64,000 nt of DNA from Caldilineaceae bacterium (GTDB lineage Bacteria > Chloroflexota > Anaerolineae > Caldilineales > Caldilineaceae), in assembly GCA_022821545.1 (NCBI GenBank), contig JAJEDJ010000007.1, forward strand, positions 1-64,000, written 5' to 3'. A model generated the notes under the pieces. It saw only the letters and a list, made by a program, of their open reading frames with translations, made no database searches and had not been told where the DNA came from. The translations under genes and the position numbers were made by a program. Below are positions 1 to 7,345 of this stretch, one piece after another. Numbering within the stretch: position 1 is the stretch's first letter; each line of letters begins with the position of its first letter.

Positions 1-1
1 G

Positions 2-340
2 GCCGATTATGCGATTGAAGCCATTGGCACAAATGTGACGTATGAACAGGCCATACGGGCCATTCGACCGCGGGGCAAAGCGATCTTGATTGGTTTACCG
101 CAGTCCGAACCGATTTGTCTGGAGCCTCAGCTGCTGATGAATGGGGAGAGGATAATAATGGGCAGTGCCCTCGGCTCGACGCGGATGCGCTATGATGTAC
201 CTCGCCTCATCTCACTCTATCGGGCCGGAAAACTGAAACTGGATGAACTTATCACCCAAACCTATCCGTTGGAAGCGGTGAACGAGGCGTTTGAAGATAT
301 GCTCAATGGCAAGGTTGCCCGTGGGGTAATTCGATTATGA
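2..340 (+). CDS. zinc-dependent alcohol dehydrogenase family protein, C-terminal part (cut by window edge)
   Basis: The frame is open from the left edge, so only the last 112 or so residues are present. The sequence starts inside the Rossmann fold (EAIGTN, then RPRGKAILIGLP, a typical beta-strand of the medium-chain dehydrogenase NAD(P) domain) and ends with the standard C-terminal motif of a substrate-domain helix (LEAVNEAFEDM followed by KVARGVIRL). This matches the class III/zinc-type alcohol dehydrogenase superfamily. The catalytic domain and zinc ligands lie outside the window, so substrate cannot be judged. The stop codon overlaps the ATG of the next gene (ATGA), which implies translational coupling with a second dehydrogenase that is itself truncated. 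Confidence 0.85.
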   Translation, partial: ADYAIEAIGTNVTYEQAIRAIRPRGKAILIGLPQSEPICLEPQLLMNGERIIMGSALGSTRMRYDVPRLISLYRAGKLKLDELITQTYPLEAVNEAFEDMLNGKVARGVIRL

Positions 341-528
341 AATCACAGCGCATCGTCGCCACAGCTCAGAGCAAAATTGCAGTTGAGGACTTTGAGCTAC
401 CATCATTAGAACCAGATCAGGTGCTTATCGAAACGCAGTTCTCTGCAATTTCGCCGGGTACGGAGTTGGCCTTTCTAAATCACCTGCCAAATACGCCCGG
501 TGTTTATCCCTACTATCCGGGCTACTCA
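337..528 (+). pseudogene. truncated zinc-binding dehydrogenase (N-terminal fragment only)
   Basis: This frame begins with a normal medium-chain dehydrogenase N-terminus: ProSer-rich VLIETQFSAISPGTE resembles the GroES-like domain (VLVKT.YSAISPGTE) of the zinc-binding dehydrogenases, followed by a PGVYPYYPGYS stretch that in relatives continues into the zinc/substrate region. After the serine codon ending at 528 the homology stops and the frame closes at a TAG at 538-540, giving only 67 codons of an expected 330 or more. The sequence right after 528 is the start of a transposase gene on the other strand. The gene is therefore read as inactivated by an insertion followed by deletion. It overlaps the upstream dehydrogenase by 4 bp. 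Confidence 0.75.
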
Positions 529-640
529 TCTGACCTTTAGGATATCCTGCTCCGGCGTATCTCTCCTCTTAGCCATCTTTCCCCCTTTCTACGGCCCTAT
601 TCTAACATTATACCTGGACCAGTTTTTGGGGGGCAGGTCG
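529..640 (-). mobile_element. IS3-like insertion sequence remnant (one end plus OrfA start)
   Basis: On the minus strand an ATG at 576-574 opens MAKRRDTPEQDILKVR and stops at 528-526. This resembles the first 16 residues of IS3-family OrfA proteins (a lysine/arginine patch, then PEQ-I-x-K-L-R). A purine-rich Shine-Dalgarno (AAGGGGG, about 579-588) precedes it, and a TATAAT-like box lies further upstream. The outer end near 622-640 reads CTGCCCCCCAAAAACTGG on the minus strand, which looks like the terminal inverted repeat of such elements. The rest of the element and the other end are missing, and the inner edge abuts the broken dehydrogenase at 528/529. The family assignment rests on pattern memory, not on a search. 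Confidence 0.5.
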
Positions 641-711
641 ATCTGGCCATCTCAAGTTCGCGCTGCAAGGTGTAGGGTAGAACTCTTGGAAACCCATCTC
701 AGAAATCATGT

Positions 712-740
712 TTGACACGGCTGGTGAGCCGTGCTACGGT
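712..740 (+). promoter_or_regulatory. candidate promoter of the deformylase gene with overlapping palindrome
   Basis: A perfect -35 box TTGACA (712-717) is followed after 17 bp by TACGGT (735-740), a weak -10. An inverted repeat CACGGCT-N4-AGCCGTG (716-733) starts inside the -35 box and fills the spacer, so a dimeric repressor bound there would block polymerase. The deformylase start lies about 80 bp downstream. Confidence 0.4.
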
Positions 741-819
741 CGCGCGGTAGTTGCCTCACTGTTTTGTCCACCGGATTCGGCCAGCGCGTTATGTCAGTAC
801 TGAAAGTAGGGCCATCCAG

Positions 820-1320
820 ATGGCAGTTCGAAAGGTTCTCTTGTTAGGACATCCGAAGCTGTACGAGGTGTGCGAGCCGGTGGGGCGGGATGAGGTGGAA
901 GGGCTCGGGCCGGTTATCCAGGACCTGCATGACACCCTGTTCGATTTTCGCCGCAAGTTCGGCGTCGGCCGGGCGATCGCGGCGCCCCAGATCGGCGTGA
1001 TGAAGCGCCTGGTCTACATGTATATCTCCTCCCCAACGGTCTTCTTCAATCCGGTCCTCGACCAGCAGAGTGAAGAGATGTTCACAATGTGGGACGACTG
1101 CATGTGCTTTCCCGACCTGGTGGTCAAGGTGAGGCGGCACAAGAGGTGCAGGATCACCTTTCTTGACCGGGAATGGCAGGAGCAGACGATGCTGCTTGAA
1201 GATGATCTGTCAGAACTGCTTCAGCACGAGTGCGATCATCTGGACGGCGTGCTGGCTGTAGCGCGGGCGATAGACGCCGAATCTTTCGCGCTGCGGAGCC
1301 AGCTGAGCCTTGTGGGCTGA
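820..1320 (+). CDS. def: peptide deformylase, atypical
   Basis: Peptide deformylase removes the formyl group from the N-terminal methionine of new proteins in the cytoplasm. The 166-residue protein has the three family motifs in order: GVGRAIAAPQ at about 48-57 (usual GxGLAAxQ), DDCMCFPD around C94 (usual EGCLS, supplying the cysteine metal ligand) and HECDH at 136-140 (metal histidines and catalytic glutamate). Motifs 1 and 2 are both changed: an insertion of residues before AAPQ and DDCMC in place of EGCLS. This places it among the divergent deformylase homologues rather than the housekeeping form. The ATG at 820 is chosen because homology starts there; an in-frame TTG at 751 would add an unrelated 23-residue tail. 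No fmt gene is adjacent, so it may be an accessory or antibiotic-tolerant copy. Confidence 0.85.
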   Translation: MAVRKVLLLGHPKLYEVCEPVGRDEVEGLGPVIQDLHDTLFDFRRKFGVGRAIAAPQIGVMKRLVYMYISSPTVFFNPVLDQQSEEMFTMWDDCMCFPDLVVKVRRHKRCRITFLDREWQEQTMLLEDDLSELLQHECDHLDGVLAVARAIDAESFALRSQLSLVG

Positions 1321-1484
1321 ATGAGCGTCGAAAATCCAGTGCGCTCGCACTCGCTTTCCCCGTTCAGAGACAGTGGGATGCATCCCCTATGAAGGGCTGA
1401 ATTCGATATGCAGAGAGATCCAGAGTAGAATGATCGCAGTGTTTGCAATACAGTGGTTACAATACAGCAGGCATTTCGCAAGTG

Positions 1485-1544
1485 ATGGCAAGGACTATGA
1501 CGGCAAGGACTATGGGGGATAGGGTTATGGGGGATGGAGCCATG
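1485..1544 (+). repeat. 15-bp-spaced repeats of in-frame start codons
   Basis: ATG codons of one frame occur at 1485, 1497, 1512, 1527 and 1542. GGCAAGGACTATG is present at 1487-1499 and again at 1502-1514, and TATGGGGGAT at 1511-1520 and 1526-1535, so most units have a 15-bp period. The peptide reads as degenerate five-residue units each ending in Met (TARTM, GDRVM, GDGAM). Confidence 0.8.
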
Positions 1545-2285
1545 ACGGACGGCGCGTCGTTGAAGGAACGGATTCGGAGGGGTGACATCGTGATTGGCGT
1601 GTCGGCCCCATTTGACGCCAACAAGAGTCAACTGGAAGAGATTCTGAGCAAGGACAGTTACGACTTCCTGTCGGTGGACAGCCAGCATTCGCCCTATAAT
1701 GAGGAGAGGCTGGTGGAGATCTGCGGGCTGGCGGGAGAGCTGGGCGTCCCGGTCCAGTTTCGGATAAAGCACACGCGGCACGCCTACTTGATCGGCAACA
1801 TCCTGGACCTGGGGCCGCTCGGCATCGAGATTCCGATCGTGGAGGATGAGGCAACCGTGGATGAAGCGCTTGAAGCCTTCTACTACCCCCAGGTCGGCAG
1901 GAGGAGCTGGGGCGGCGCGGCGCGCTATGGGATCGAGGGGCGCGACGATCGTTTGGGGTATGCGGACTGGTGGAACAGCACCGGCATCCTGTGCCTGCAG
2001 ATGGAGTCGGTCCGGGCGGTGACCAACGTGCGCAAACTGGCCAAACCGGGCGTCGACTGTTTGACCTGGGGTCCGAACGATCTGCTCTATGACCTGGAAG
2101 CGCATCCGGAGCATCCGTTCAAGACCGTTGACGATTGTGTGCGGCACGCGCTCAAGCAGTTGGAGGGCGCGGACGCCAAGATCAGCTTCAGGAGCTACTC
2201 GCCGGACCTACGCAACAAATACATTGATATGGGCGTCACAGTACTGATGGAAGGCCCGAGACTGACGGAAAGCCCGAGGGCGTAG
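1542..2285 (+). CDS. HpcH/HpaI aldolase family protein
   Basis: HpcH/HpaI enzymes are class II (metal-dependent) aldolases that split 4-hydroxy-2-oxo acids, often from sugar-acid or aromatic catabolism, into pyruvate and an aldehyde. From the ATG at 1542 the protein has 247 residues, close to the usual 250. It shows the family N-terminus (LKERIRRGDIVIGV), the DFLSVDSQHSPYN strand (relatives have D.EHGP.), GPLGIEIPIVED in the place of the usual GA.G...P.V metal site, and late WGPNDLLYDL as in the family's GPNDL motif. The exact start is uncertain: five in-frame ATGs at 15-bp spacing precede the conserved region and 1443 is also possible. It is followed 65 bp later by an NHL propeller and a PhyH dioxygenase. 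The substrate is not predictable. Confidence 0.8.
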   Translation: MTDGASLKERIRRGDIVIGVSAPFDANKSQLEEILSKDSYDFLSVDSQHSPYNEERLVEICGLAGELGVPVQFRIKHTRHAYLIGNILDLGPLGIEIPIVEDEATVDEALEAFYYPQVGRRSWGGAARYGIEGRDDRLGYADWWNSTGILCLQMESVRAVTNVRKLAKPGVDCLTWGPNDLLYDLEAHPEHPFKTVDDCVRHALKQLEGADAKISFRSYSPDLRNKYIDMGVTVLMEGPRLTESPRA

Positions 2286-2350
2286 GGCCGGCCTGCGGTT
2301 GCGCTGCGGGGATGGGGCGCCCGAACCGTTAAAGCAGAGGAGGACGGGAG

Positions 2351-3208
2351 ATGGCAGGAAGCCAGGGCGGACTCGCATACGAGGTCGTTGAAGGGTGGGG
2401 CCAGGGAGCGGGCGGCCGCGTTTTCGGCGGGGTGACACCGGCGGTCGCGACCGACTCGCGTGACCGCGTTTACATCGCACGGCGCGATCCTGCGGCGATC
2501 CTGGTCTATGACAGCGGGGGCAATTTCCTTGCCGAGTGGGGCGCGGACCTGTTCAAGAATCCGCACAGTGTCTGGTTCAACGAACAGGACCAGATGTACG
2601 TGGCCGACGTTGACGACCACACCGTGCGCAAGCTCGACACGGAGGGGCGGGTCTTGCAGACGCTGGGCACGCCCGACGCGGTCGGCACGCCGGGCCAGCC
2701 GTTCAACCGGCCGACCTGGGCGGTGGAGGCGCCATGGGGCGATATCTACGTAGCCGACGGGTACGGCCAGTTTCGCGTGCATCGCTTCTCCGGGGACGGG
2801 ACGCTGCTGCAGTCGTGGGGCGAGGAGGGCAGGGGGCCGGGCCAGTTCGCGTTGCCCCACGGCCTGCGGGTGGACAGCCGCGGTCGCGTGCTGGTGCTGG
2901 ACCGCGAGAACAGGCGGATGCAGATTTTCGATGCGGAGGGCGCGTACATGGGCGAGTGGCCGGACCTGGCCGGGCCCAACGACCTATACATCGACAGCGA
3001 CGACAAGGTCTATATGGCTGAGGGCAACTACCGCATCAGCGTCTTCGATCTGGACGGCGGGCTGCTGGCGCGCTGGGGCGAGCAGGGCGAGGCGCCGGGC
3101 CAGTTTGCCAACGGCCCGCACGGGCTGTGGCTGGATTCCAAAGGGGACCTTTACGTGGCGGAGGTGCCTTTCCTCGACAACCGGCTCCAGAAGTTCACGC
3201 AGGCATGA
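2351..3208 (+). CDS. NHL-repeat six-bladed beta-propeller protein
   Basis: This 285-residue protein consists of NHL-type blades: repeated units with a hydrophobic strand, GxxYVAD or equivalent (MYVADVDDHTVRKLD, IYVADGYGQFRVHRF, VLVLDRENRRMQIF, VYMAEGNYRISVFD, LYVAEVPFLDNRLQKF) and spacing near 45 residues, which fits a single closed propeller. No signal peptide or catalytic domain is visible. Relatives are annotated as peptidyl-alpha-hydroxyglycine lyase-like or SMP-30-like lactonase-type proteins, and Chloroflexota often place them in sugar catabolic clusters. A strong ribosome site (GGAGGACGGGAG) sits just before the ATG. A lactonase role in the neighbouring pathway is possible but unproven. 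Confidence 0.8.
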   Translation: MAGSQGGLAYEVVEGWGQGAGGRVFGGVTPAVATDSRDRVYIARRDPAAILVYDSGGNFLAEWGADLFKNPHSVWFNEQDQMYVADVDDHTVRKLDTEGRVLQTLGTPDAVGTPGQPFNRPTWAVEAPWGDIYVADGYGQFRVHRFSGDGTLLQSWGEEGRGPGQFALPHGLRVDSRGRVLVLDRENRRMQIFDAEGAYMGEWPDLAGPNDLYIDSDDKVYMAEGNYRISVFDLDGGLLARWGEQGEAPGQFANGPHGLWLDSKGDLYVAEVPFLDNRLQKFTQA

Positions 3209-3235
3209 AGCGGGGTGAGAGTTAAGGGGCAATCG

Positions 3236-4006
3236 ATGCTCAGCGAACAGCAGATCGACCACTTCAGAACGTTTGGTTTTCTCCTGTTGCGGCAGCTTTT
3301 CTCCGCCGGCGAGATCGGCGAAATACGGCGCGCGGCAGATGAACTATGGCGCGAAGAGCGGGGAGGCGGACCCAGCCAGGGCGAGTACCAGCATGTTGCG
3401 CCCTTCATCGAGTCGAGCCGCGATCTCAGCGGCCTTGTGGAAGACGACCGCATTTATTTGACGATAAGACAGCTGCTGGGCGCCGGTTTCGTGTGGGGCG
3501 GCTCCGAGGGCAACAAGGGCAGCTTCAACGAGACGCAGAGCCACGAGTGGCATTGCGACCGCCCCGGGGAAGAAGAGCCGGACTACGTGCGCATCAAAGT
3601 GATGTTGTACCTCACGCCCACGAAGAAGGAAGCCGGGGCGCTGCGCGTAATGCCGGGGTCGCATCGGAAGCCGCTCTATGATCAGCTGGAAAGGCTCAAC
3701 CGGATTCAGTCCAAGCCGGAAGTGATGCCCTTTGGCGTGCCCGGACCCGATCTGCCCGGTTGCGCGCTGGAGGTCGAACCGGGCGACGCGGTCTTCTTCA
3801 ATCAGTACCTGTATCATGCCGTCTTTGGCAAGCAGACCGACCGGCGCTACATTGCCCTGAAGTTTGCGGAGAAGCCAACGTCGGCGCGGCATTTCGAAGG
3901 GCTGCAGAAGCACGGCGCCTTCTCATTTCACCGTTCATTTGCGGACCTGAAGCGGCCGCGCATCCGGCAGATGACCGAGCTGCTGCCGGCGGAGGACTGG
4001 CCCTGA
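3236..4006 (+). CDS. phytanoyl-CoA dioxygenase (PhyH) family Fe(II)/2-oxoglutarate oxygenase
   Basis: PhyH-type enzymes hydroxylate a substrate with molecular oxygen, Fe(II) and 2-oxoglutarate. The 256-residue protein has the iron-binding HxD pair (H106, D108, in EWHCDRPGEE), a distal histidine (H194 in YLYHAVFG) and a following arginine pair (R203/R204) fit for the 2-oxoglutarate carboxylate, plus GALRVMPGSHR, which is typical of the family. The ATG at 3236 is preferred to an upstream GTG at 3215 because AAGGGG lies five bases before it. It sits 27 bp after the NHL protein and is likely co-transcribed. The substrate is unknown; most bacterial members act on small metabolites, not phytanoyl-CoA. 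Confidence 0.88.
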   Translation: MLSEQQIDHFRTFGFLLLRQLFSAGEIGEIRRAADELWREERGGGPSQGEYQHVAPFIESSRDLSGLVEDDRIYLTIRQLLGAGFVWGGSEGNKGSFNETQSHEWHCDRPGEEEPDYVRIKVMLYLTPTKKEAGALRVMPGSHRKPLYDQLERLNRIQSKPEVMPFGVPGPDLPGCALEVEPGDAVFFNQYLYHAVFGKQTDRRYIALKFAEKPTSARHFEGLQKHGAFSFHRSFADLKRPRIRQMTELLPAEDWP

Positions 4007-4064
4007 TGGGTCAACGGTTTTTGGCTGCCTTACTTGATTGTCACCACGCGCCAGGGAGTTGTTG

Positions 4065-4748
4065 ATGAGAATTCTGATTACGGGCGCTGCCGGCGCGGTC
4101 GGCGCGGTCCTGGTGAAGGGTCTGCGCGACCGCTACTCGCTGCGGGCTTTCGACCGCGTGCCGGTTCCGGACCTTGAAGACGTTGTCGTAGGTGAATTGA
4201 CCGATTTCGAGGCGGTGGCCAGGGCGACGCAGGGCATGGAGGCGGTCGTCCACCTGGCCGGCAACCCGCTGGGATCGGCGCCGTGGGAGGAGATCCTGAA
4301 CAGCAACATCATCGGGACCTATCACTTGTTCGAGGCGGCGCGGCAGAGCAAGGTGCGCCGGGTGGTGTTTGCGAGCCGCGCGGGGCTGCTGGCTGCCTAT
4401 CCCGAGGAGATCACGCGCACGATAGAGATGCCGCCCCGGCCGGAGAGCTATTACTCGATCAGCAAGGTTTTCGGCGAGAATCTGGGTTACATGTACGCCA
4501 GCCAGTTCGGTCTGGAGTGCGTTTCGGTGCGCATCGGCAACGTACGCGCGGACCGTCCCCAGGCGGAGCATCCACACCACCTCAGCCACGTCGACCTGGT
4601 GCGTGTTTTTGAGCGCGCCGTCATCCATCCGGACGTAGAGTACGAGGTAGTTTTCGGTGTTTCCGGCGGAGACTGGCCGCTGTACGACATGGATCACGGC
4701 CGCCGCGTGATCGGATATGAGCCGCAGAAGCCAGGCGAAGGCGGCTAG
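4065..4748 (+). CDS. NAD-dependent epimerase/dehydratase, uronate-dehydrogenase-like
   Basis: An extended-type SDR of 227 residues. It has the dinucleotide motif TGAAGAVG (6-13), VHLAGN, a catalytic serine (S104 in FASRAG) and the YxxxK pair (Y130, K134, in SYYSISK). Overall pattern (WEEILNSNIIGTYHLFEAA, PESYYSISK, VSVRIGN, GYEPQ near the end) resembles bacterial uronate dehydrogenase, which oxidises glucuronate or galacturonate to the aldaro-lactone. It is somewhat shorter than characterised members, about 265 residues. GGGAG precedes the ATG at 4065; a TTG at 4038 is less likely. Next to an HpcH/HpaI aldolase and an NHL propeller, an oxidative sugar-acid route ending in pyruvate is a reasonable inference. 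Confidence 0.8.
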   Translation: MRILITGAAGAVGAVLVKGLRDRYSLRAFDRVPVPDLEDVVVGELTDFEAVARATQGMEAVVHLAGNPLGSAPWEEILNSNIIGTYHLFEAARQSKVRRVVFASRAGLLAAYPEEITRTIEMPPRPESYYSISKVFGENLGYMYASQFGLECVSVRIGNVRADRPQAEHPHHLSHVDLVRVFERAVIHPDVEYEVVFGVSGGDWPLYDMDHGRRVIGYEPQKPGEGG

Positions 4749-4788
4749 CCGGGCTTACATGAAACGGCGGTCGCGACGGGCCGCGCTA

Positions 4789-4797
4789 TGTTATAAT
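4789..4797 (+). promoter_or_regulatory. extended -10 promoter before pyruvate dehydrogenase E1
   Basis: TG-T-TATAAT (4789-4797) is an exact extended -10 element. No good -35 box is visible, as is usual for extended -10 promoters. Transcription would begin near 4804, 20-55 bases before the E1 start, so the dehydrogenase genes can be expressed apart from the upstream cluster. Confidence 0.5.
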
Positions 4798-4826
4798 CTT
4801 CTGGGGACGGTCATCCTGAGAGTGCG

Positions 4827-7271
4827 ATGAGGCGGGTTGGGGCAGGATCAAGTGTGCCAATGAAGCTGACATCAGAGTATCTGGACACGCTGAACAGGAT
4901 TCAGGAACGCATCATGTGGCTGTCGATGCGGATCGTGCATGAGGCCAACAGCGTTCGTCCGCAGCGGGACGGCGTCAAAGTTGGCGGGCACCAGGCTTCG
5001 TCGGCCAGCATGGTGACGATCATGACCGCGCTCTACTTTCACCTGCTCAGGCACGGGGACAAGGTGTCGGTCAAGCCGCACGCTTCCCCGGTCTTTCACG
5101 CCATTCAATATCTCCTCGGGCAGCTGCCCCGCGACTATCTGACCACGCTGCGCGCCTTCGGCGGCCTGCAGGCCTATCCAAGCCGGACCAAAGACCCGGA
5201 CCCGGTCGATTTTTCCACCGGTTCGGTGGGACTGGGGGCGGTGGCGCCGGCCTTCGCCGCGCTGACGCACCACTATGCCAAGATGCACTTTGGCGACGTG
5301 ACTTCCAACCGCTTCATAGCCATCATCGGCGACGCGGAGCTGGACGAGGGCAATGTCTGGGAGGCCGTCTTTGATGAGTGGATGGCCGAACTTTCCAACG
5401 CGATCTGGATCGTGGACCTGAACCGACAGAGCCTGGACCGGGTGGTCCCCGGGATTCGCGCGGGGACGCTGAAGTCGATGTTCGACAGTTGGGGCTGGCA
5501 GGTGTTGGAGGCGAAGTACGGTCGCAAACTGCAGAATCTGTTTGCAATGGAGCATGGCGAGCTCGTCCGCAAACGGATCGATGACATGAGCAACGAGGAG
5601 TACCAGCTGCTGGTACGCCTGCCCGGAGATGAGTTACGCCAGCGTTTTGTAACGGTAAACGGGCACAAGGACCCGCACCTGGAGGCGCTGCTGGCCCCGA
5701 TCAGCAATGCGGAGCTGCCGGGCGTCGTGGGTAATCTGGGCGGACATGACCTTTCTGAGATGATCGGCGTGCTTGAAGCGGCCGACGCCACGGCAGACCG
5801 CCCGTCCGTTATTTTCGCCTATACGATCAAGGGCTGGCGGCTGCCGATCGCGGGCGATCCCCACAACCATTCGAAGTTGCTGAGCGTTGATGAGATGTCG
5901 GCGCTGGCCGAGGAGCTGTCGATTCCCGGCGACGATGAATGGGCCGCCTTCGACCCGGATTCGGAGGAGGGGGCACTCTGCACAGAGATCGCCCAACAGC
6001 TCTACCCTGCCCCGAATGGAGAGGCCGCCGCAGCCCCGGGCAAGGCGAACGGCGCGACAGAGCCGCCCGCGGGACTCTCGGCGCAGGACGTTCCGGAAAG
6101 CGTGCCGGCGCGAATGCACGGCATGCTGAGCACGCAGCAGTCGTTCGGCCAGATCCTGGTGAGCATGAGCCGCGATCCGAAGCTGGCGCCGCGCATGGTC
6201 ACCACTTCGCCCGATGTATCGACGTCTACGAACCTGTCCGGCTGGATCGCCAAACAGGGCGTCTTTTCCCTGACCGATAGGGAGATATACGAACTGGAGG
6301 AGAATCGGGGGCTGAGCTGGCACTACGGGCCGGACGGTCAGCATATCGAGCTGGGCATTTCGGAGATGAATCTCTTCATGATGCTGGCGATGCTGGGCCT
6401 CTCGGCTGAGCTGAACGGCCAGCAGCTGATCCCGATCGGCACGGTCTACGATCCCTTTGTGCTGCGGGGACTGGACTCGTTCATCTACGGACTCTACGCG
6501 GACTCCCGTTTTATCATCGTGGGCACGCCCTCGGGCGTCAGCCTGGCGCCGGAGGGCGGCGCGCACCAGTCAACGGTGACCCCGTCGCTCGGGGCGGAGC
6601 TGCCCAACCTGAACAGCTATGAGCCCTGCTTCGCGCAGGAGCTGGTCTGGATCATGCTGGAGGCGGTGCGCCAGTGCTGCCGCGACGTGGATGGCAGAGC
6701 GACCTATCTGCGTCTCTCCACCAAGCCGACCGATCAGGCGATGCTGGAGCCGGCCATGGAGCGGCTCGGCGCGACCGAACTGCGGCGCCAGGTACTCGAA
6801 GGGGGGTACCGGCTGCTGGATTGGAAGACGGCCACGCCGGAAGCGGACCCCGGCTCGCTGGTCCACATTGCCTCAACCGGCATCATGCTGGCGGAGGCGA
6901 TGGAGGCGGCGGAGATGTTACAGGGAGAGGGCATTGCGGCCAACGTGCTCAACATAACCAGTCCCCGCCGGCTCTACGAGAACTGGCGGGCGGCGCAGTG
7001 GGGACGCAGGCCGGGCAGGGAGCCGAGCCGGCTGCTTTCGTGGCTGATTCCGCCAAACGAGCGCCAGGCGCCGATTGTCACGGTGCAGGACGGGGCGTCC
7101 CACAACCTGGCCTGGCTGGGGAGCCTCTTCGGAAGCTACCTGATACCGCTGGGCGTGGACGATTTCGGTCAGTCGGGGACGCCTGCCGATCTCTACCGGC
7201 ATTTCGGGATCGACAGCCGGGCGATCTTCGAGGCGGCGCTGGTGGGACTGAATCGAACCGAGTTTGGGTAG
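4827..7271 (+). CDS. aceE: pyruvate dehydrogenase E1 component, homodimeric (AceE) type
   Basis: E1 decarboxylates pyruvate with thiamine diphosphate and passes the acetyl group to lipoyl-E2. The 814-residue chain has the single-polypeptide AceE arrangement. The N-terminal ThDP domain contains GGHQASSASM, a DFSTGSVGLG stretch and the cofactor motif GDAELDEGN (168-176) with the closing asparagine N199. A low-complexity linker rich in Ala/Pro/Gly follows around 395-420, then the transketolase-like pyrimidine and C-terminal domains (LGISEMNLFMMLAMLGLS; PEGGAHQSTVTPSLG). It is somewhat shorter than E. coli AceE (886). The ThDP motif reads GDA instead of GDG. An internal ATG at 4860 is an alternative start, because homology begins there. 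E2 follows 74 bp downstream; E3 is not in the window. Confidence 0.88.
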   Translation: MRRVGAGSSVPMKLTSEYLDTLNRIQERIMWLSMRIVHEANSVRPQRDGVKVGGHQASSASMVTIMTALYFHLLRHGDKVSVKPHASPVFHAIQYLLGQLPRDYLTTLRAFGGLQAYPSRTKDPDPVDFSTGSVGLGAVAPAFAALTHHYAKMHFGDVTSNRFIAIIGDAELDEGNVWEAVFDEWMAELSNAIWIVDLNRQSLDRVVPGIRAGTLKSMFDSWGWQVLEAKYGRKLQNLFAMEHGELVRKRIDDMSNEEYQLLVRLPGDELRQRFVTVNGHKDPHLEALLAPISNAELPGVVGNLGGHDLSEMIGVLEAADATADRPSVIFAYTIKGWRLPIAGDPHNHSKLLSVDEMSALAEELSIPGDDEWAAFDPDSEEGALCTEIAQQLYPAPNGEAAAAPGKANGATEPPAGLSAQDVPESVPARMHGMLSTQQSFGQILVSMSRDPKLAPRMVTTSPDVSTSTNLSGWIAKQGVFSLTDREIYELEENRGLSWHYGPDGQHIELGISEMNLFMMLAMLGLSAELNGQQLIPIGTVYDPFVLRGLDSFIYGLYADSRFIIVGTPSGVSLAPEGGAHQSTVTPSLGAELPNLNSYEPCFAQELVWIMLEAVRQCCRDVDGRATYLRLSTKPTDQAMLEPAMERLGATELRRQVLEGGYRLLDWKTATPEADPGSLVHIASTGIMLAEAMEAAEMLQGEGIAANVLNITSPRRLYENWRAAQWGRRPGREPSRLLSWLIPPNERQAPIVTVQDGASHNLAWLGSLFGSYLIPLGVDDFGQSGTPADLYRHFGIDSRAIFEAALVGLNRTEFG

Positions 7272-7345
7272 GACCGACGCGCCGCCGGGCGCACAGTTGT
7301 GAATGCGAGGCGGCCAGCGGCCGTTTCCGTTCATGGGAGGGATTC

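Noticed and set aside
337-540. Selenocysteine or frameshift as reason for the short dehydrogenase
   Set aside because: The stop is TAG, not TGA, and homology does not resume in any frame after 528; transposon remnant homology starts there instead.
500-715. 71-codon frame on the + strand across the IS remnant
   Set aside because: It overlaps the dehydrogenase/IS junction, lacks a ribosome site and any recognised feature, and the opposite-strand IS explanation covers the same bases.
6674-7345. Long upstream extension of the E2 frame
   Set aside because: It is an off-frame shadow of the E1 gene; the GTG at 7346 with GGGAGG begins exactly at the lipoyl domain.
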